This document shows positions 62,153 to 64,000 of a stretch of DNA of 64,000 nucleotides, piece after piece. Under the pieces are notes generated by a model, which was not told where the DNA came from, did not search any database, and was given only the letters and a program-made list of their open reading frames with translations. The stretch covers positions 62,001-126,000 of the forward strand of contig CAZVJY010000005.1 of the NCBI GenBank assembly GCA_964626685.1, written 5' to 3'. Positions within the stretch are counted from its first letter, which is position 1; every line of letters starts with the position of its first letter. The position numbers and the translations under genes are program-made. The DNA is from RGEC01 sp964626685 (GTDB lineage Bacteria > Bacteroidota > Bacteroidia > NS11-12g > UBA955).

Positions 62153-62588
62153 GTTTTTTTGCCTGGCTTTTACGCTCCTCCTGCTGGCAGGCTGTCGCAA
62201 TAACAATGTGACGGATGCCATACCCAAAGGTCCGGTTAACATTACCCTGGATCTCAACCTGCTCGACAATCAGCATCTCCTGGTTCCCGGCAGCTTTACC
62301 ATTGCAGAAGGAGGCGTAAAGGGTGTTTTAATAGTGCATGATTATGATGATACCTGGTACGCTTTTGAACGAACCTGTGCCTGGCAGCCGCTCAATGCAT
62401 GCTCTCAAATATGGGTGGATACACAGGCTATACAGCTGAAATGTGGCCTTTATAACGGCAATCGTTTTGAAAACTGCTGCGAGAGCAGGTATATGTTCAA
62501 TGGATTACCTCTCAAAGGCCCTGCCGGTGGTTCGCTGTCGCGATATAATGTTAGCAGAAGTGCAAATTTGTTGTACGTGTACAACTGA
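62142..62588 (+). CDS. Rieske-like lipoprotein lacking the Fe-S ligands
   Basis: 148 aa with a lipoprotein signal (LLLAGC, C18). The fold resembles the Rieske domain: TWYAFERTCAW..., KCGLYNGNRFENC, then LPLKGPAGGSLSRYNV, the usual last part of a Rieske module. But the CxH and CxxH ligand pairs are not there: His is missing in both, and only Cys remain (C in RTC and NACS, KCG, NCCE). The protein therefore probably holds no 2Fe-2S cluster and may form disulphides. The ATG lies within the last 11 nt of hbd. Confidence 0.72.
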   Translation: MKIKFFCLAFTLLLLAGCRNNNVTDAIPKGPVNITLDLNLLDNQHLLVPGSFTIAEGGVKGVLIVHDYDDTWYAFERTCAWQPLNACSQIWVDTQAIQLKCGLYNGNRFENCCESRYMFNGLPLKGPAGGSLSRYNVSRSANLLYVYN

Positions 62589-62716
62589 TCGCGCTTTTTC
62601 ATTAGTCCATGAAAATCAGCCATTAAGAAATCTTTTTTGTGACATTTTTATGACAAAAACCCTGTTGGGTCAGGCAATAAAATTTTTCAAAAAATTTTTT
62701 TTTTACCCGAAGTTGT

Positions 62717-62724
62717 TATATTTG
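62717..62724 (+). promoter_or_regulatory. -7 box for the OmpA-family gene (TATATTTG)
   Basis: Exact TAnnTTTG match, 38 nt before the ATG. Confidence 0.6.
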
Positions 62725-62762
62725 TTGCCTGATAACAACATTACAGTAACAGCTAACAGCTT

Positions 62763-64000
62763 ATGATGAAAAAATACCTGGGACGTTTTTTTACTACTGC
62801 CCTCGCAATGTCAGCTTGTTTTTCCGCTCAGGCACAAACAGCAGACGCCCCGATGAGTGTTGAGGCCAATTTTGGTCTTAGAGAATATCTCGGTGATCAG
62901 GGTTCTTCCCTGTTTTTTGCCAGAAAACCGGACTATCAGGGAGCCGGTATAAACTTTGGATATTATCTGAACCCCATGTTTGACGCTGTCGTTAATTTTA
63001 GCGCCGGCGACGTGGGTTATAAAAGAGAAGTAGCATGGCAGCGTGAACCATGGAAATATCAATCATTCCGCGCCAACACCATGGATCTTACCCTGGGAGC
63101 CCGTTTCAAACTGAATTCGTTTTTTAATGAGGAATCCAAAGTGATTCCTTATGTATATGGTGGATTTGGTGGTTACTATGTTCATAGCCAGGTGCGTTGG
63201 GGCAACCAAAATGAAATTCAAAATGCAGTAACCGACATGGGTGCCGCCGTACAGGGTGGTCTTGGTATATCTTTCAACCTGAGCGATCGTATTGGTGTGC
63301 GCTGGTCATGGACCGCTACCTACACCATGAATGACCGCTGGGATGGTGCCAACCAGCCCGGTGATGCCGATCCATCTATGCCACTGGTGAACAGACTTTG
63401 GAAAACCAATGACATGTGGGGTTACCACGCAATCGGAATTACCATGGCTCTGGGTGAAAGCAAAGGCCCAAGCAAGTGCAAGGATAAAGATGAAGACGGC
63501 GTTTGTGACAAATACGATCTGTGCAAAAACACACCTGAAAAGTACCGCAAGTATGTGGACAGCGTAGGCTGCCCTGCAGATCGCGATCTTGACTCGGTAT
63601 TTGATGCAGATGACGCCTGTCCTGATGTGAAAGGTCTCAAGAAATTTGCCGGATGCCCGGATACAGACGGAGATGGTATCGAGGATAGCAAAGACCGTTG
63701 CCCCAAAGATGCCGGAAGTGCTGAAAGCGGCGGGTGCCCTGACTCAGATGGTGATGGTGTGCTGGATAAAGATGACAAATGCCCCAAAGTGGCCGGTGTG
63801 CTTGCCCTCAATGGTTGCCCCGACCGCGATGGCGATGGTGTTGAAGATGGTTCCGACAAGTGCCCCGATAAGCCCGGAAGCATTTCCGGTGAAGGTTGCC
63901 CTGATACTGACGGAGACGGAATCTTTGATAACGTAGATAAGTGTCCTACCAAGGCTGGTACTGCTGCCAACAAGGGCTGTCCTGAAATTAAGGTTGAAAC
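62763..64000 (+). CDS. OmpA-family protein with thrombospondin type-3 repeats, 3' end cut by window edge
   Basis: The frame from ATG 62763 (a second ATG follows at once) stays open to the edge, 412 codons. Residues 1-22 are a signal peptide (ending AQAQ), then an eight-strand-like barrel (about 30-235). From about 237 come calcium-binding type-3 repeats with the unit DxDxDGVxDxxDxCP (PDTDGDGIEDSKDRC; PDSDGDGVLDKDDKC; DRDGDGVEDGSDKC; PDTDGDGIFDNVDKC), five or more in the window. In relatives an OmpA peptidoglycan-binding domain ends the protein; here it would lie outside the window. It anchors the outer membrane to the wall. Promoter at 62717. Confidence 0.93.
   Translation, partial: MMKKYLGRFFTTALAMSACFSAQAQTADAPMSVEANFGLREYLGDQGSSLFFARKPDYQGAGINFGYYLNPMFDAVVNFSAGDVGYKREVAWQREPWKYQSFRANTMDLTLGARFKLNSFFNEESKVIPYVYGGFGGYYVHSQVRWGNQNEIQNAVTDMGAAVQGGLGISFNLSDRIGVRWSWTATYTMNDRWDGANQPGDADPSMPLVNRLWKTNDMWGYHAIGITMALGESKGPSKCKDKDEDGVCDKYDLCKNTPEKYRKYVDSVGCPADRDLDSVFDADDACPDVKGLKKFAGCPDTDGDGIEDSKDRCPKDAGSAESGGCPDSDGDGVLDKDDKCPKVAGVLALNGCPDRDGDGVEDGSDKCPDKPGSISGEGCPDTDGDGIFDNVDKCPTKAGTAANKGCPEIKVE

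Noticed and set aside
63474..64000. Repeated DNA in the last 500 nt considered as a CRISPR or tandem array
   Set aside because: The repeats are in frame and encode calcium-binding thrombospondin type-3 units; the DNA varies at third positions.
1..64000. tRNA, rRNA, CRISPR arrays, insertion sequences and prophage genes
   Set aside because: I looked through the intergenic spaces for T-arm patterns, regular repeats and transposase or phage products and saw none. A tRNAscan, Infernal and ISfinder run would settle it.

Overview
The window comes from a member of the Bacteroidota. Evidence: a SusC/SusD outer-membrane pair, a secreted enzyme with a type IX secretion C-terminal sorting domain, an OmpA-family protein with thrombospondin type-3 repeats, families largely confined to this phylum (DUF4292, DUF6428, Rieske-like lipoproteins, PSP1/RicT with a Cys-rich N-terminus), and many promoters of the phylum's own type (TAnnTTTG at -7, almost no Shine-Dalgarno). 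The genus cannot be told. A run of exactly 100 Ns at 12083-12182 marks an assembly gap, so this is a draft genome or metagenome bin.

Layout. 1-13043 is mostly housekeeping: ricT (cut by the left edge), pnuC, Mn-type superoxide dismutase, gmd, rpsO, pnp, an XRE regulator, asnS with a coiled-coil insertion, rpoN, then two DUF47 proteins and a PiT phosphate transporter. 13384-17814 is a SusC/SusD pair with no enzymes beside it. 17880-24060 has an acyl-CoA dehydrogenase, the ferredoxin/IscX pair, a TonB-dependent receptor and katG. 24427-25596 is a GT87-like membrane protein. 25651-28410 is an arsenic-resistance module: two convergent units (arsR-DUF6428 and arsR-arsC-acr3), each starting at its own palindromic operator. 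28537-34162 holds a GH16 glycosidase, polA and a TPR protein.

34359-38318 is a more AT-rich accessory stretch: a secreted PQQ sugar dehydrogenase, a serine hydrolase and a very AT-rich membrane protein of unknown function. 38550-41385 is an envelope/cofactor operon (coaX, outer-membrane protein, lptC, small membrane protein). 41466-53468 has a polytopic membrane protein, folK-wbqC, a DUF3089 hydrolase, an M16 peptidase, a haloperoxidase/PAP2 lipoprotein coupled to a barrel protein, and nrnA-FKBP-rfbB. 53484-64000 has an ABC-F ATPase, a lipid kinase, then a sugar nucleotidyltransferase-TPR-DUF4292-EnvC operon, a 3-hydroxyacyl-CoA dehydrogenase with a Rieske-like lipoprotein, and an OmpA-type protein cut by the right edge.

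The most striking regulatory pattern is that at least twelve genes have an exact TAnnTTTG box only 4-10 nt before the start codon, which predicts leaderless or almost leaderless mRNAs. No rRNA, tRNA, CRISPR array, transposase or prophage gene was seen.
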